This document shows positions 63,840 to 64,000 of a stretch of 64,000 nucleotides of DNA, piece after piece. The stretch lies in the NCBI RefSeq assembly GCF_016901135.1, contig NZ_JAFEVL010000075.1, positions 1-64,000 on the forward strand, given 5' to 3'. The stretch comes from Martinezella lusitana (lineage in GTDB: Bacteria; Pseudomonadota; Alphaproteobacteria; Rhizobiales; Rhizobiaceae). The notes beneath the pieces are model-generated. The model saw only the letters and a list, made by a program, of their open reading frames with translations. It was not told where the DNA came from and ran no database searches. Position 1 is the first letter of the stretch; every line of letters starts with the position of its first letter. A program made the position numbers and the translations under genes.

Positions 63840-64000
63840 ATGACGACGAAAACAGCTATTTCGGACGATGCGGCGCACCTTCTGGTCGTCGATGACGATA
63901 CGCGCATCCGCGCCCTTCTCAACCGCTATCTGATGGAGAAGGGATTCCGCGTGACGGCCGCTGCCGACGGAGCCGAGGCGCGCCGCAAGCTGGAGGGGCT
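63840..64000 (+). CDS. petR: response regulator, PetR-like (N-terminal part, cut by window edge)
   Basis: Receiver domain start: HLLVVDDDTRIRALLNRYLM with the acidic pair, then EKGFRVTAAADGAEARRKLE. The phospho-acceptor Asp and output domain lie beyond the window; an OmpR-type winged helix is expected from the petR family. ATG 63840, 76 bp after petP, same strand. Confidence 0.85.
   Translation, partial: MTTKTAISDDAAHLLVVDDDTRIRALLNRYLMEKGFRVTAAADGAEARRKLEG

Overview
This window reads as chromosomal DNA of a rhizobial alphaproteobacterium (Rhizobiaceae, most like Rhizobium). The grounds are a GC-rich base composition, rhizobial family markers (BA14K, DUF930, DUF1236/SH3, a BP26-like SIMPL protein), and a block from 40.2 to 46.9 kb that follows the Sinorhizobium order greA - lpsB - LPS-core genes - lrp - trxB - lsrB/vtlR - tandem AbcR small RNAs. 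There are no nodulation or nitrogen-fixation genes, no insertion sequences, no rRNA and no CRISPR array.

Layout. (1) 1-2.8 kb: edge of an integrated element. A DUF6538-type tyrosine recombinase abuts the 3' end of a CAU-anticodon tRNA gene, and decayed coding sequence lies beyond it. (2) 2.9-14.3 kb: small envelope proteins, YjbQ, several regulators (LysR, AraC), MFS and DMT exporters, a DUF930 protein with a long disordered linker, and an APH(3')-like kinase. (3) 14.4-28.1 kb: information processing and housekeeping: rpoD, kbl-tdh (threonine breakdown), an SDR, recQ, dnaG, YqeY and carA. A strongly structured candidate small RNA lies between dnaG and carA. (4) 28.2-36.3 kb: accessory genes (EVE protein, MATE and TetA-like exporters, LysR/aldo-keto reductase pair, zinc metallopeptidase, membrane LytTR regulator). 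(5) 36.5-46.9 kb: carB, greA with a hairpin leader, LPS-core genes, lrp/trxB, vtlR and two nearly identical AbcR RNAs. (6) 46.9-58.7 kb: arsR-MFS-ene-reductase operon, APH(6)-like kinase, LysR/SDR divergent pair, GrpB, ChaA, aspartate aminotransferase, PQQ-type sugar dehydrogenase, EamA exporter. (7) 59-64 kb: cold-shock protein, BA14K protein, an RraB-like gene interrupted by an amber codon, MBL hydrolase, SH3/DUF1236 protein, and the start of a petP-petR-like regulatory pair.

Likely transcription units: dnaG-recQ, kbl-tdh, greA-lpsB, arsR-MFS-ene reductase, lysR-grpB, petP-petR. The carbamoyl-phosphate synthase subunits carA and carB are about 8.4 kb apart.

The observations most worth following are the three-hairpin RNA at 24.9-25.04 kb, the twin AbcR RNAs with an inverted repeat at the expected VtlR position, the amber-interrupted secreted RraB-like gene at 60.1-60.5 kb, a terminator-like hairpin in the greA leader, and an aldo-keto reductase lacking its catalytic histidine. 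All family assignments come from reading the sequence; no database search was run.
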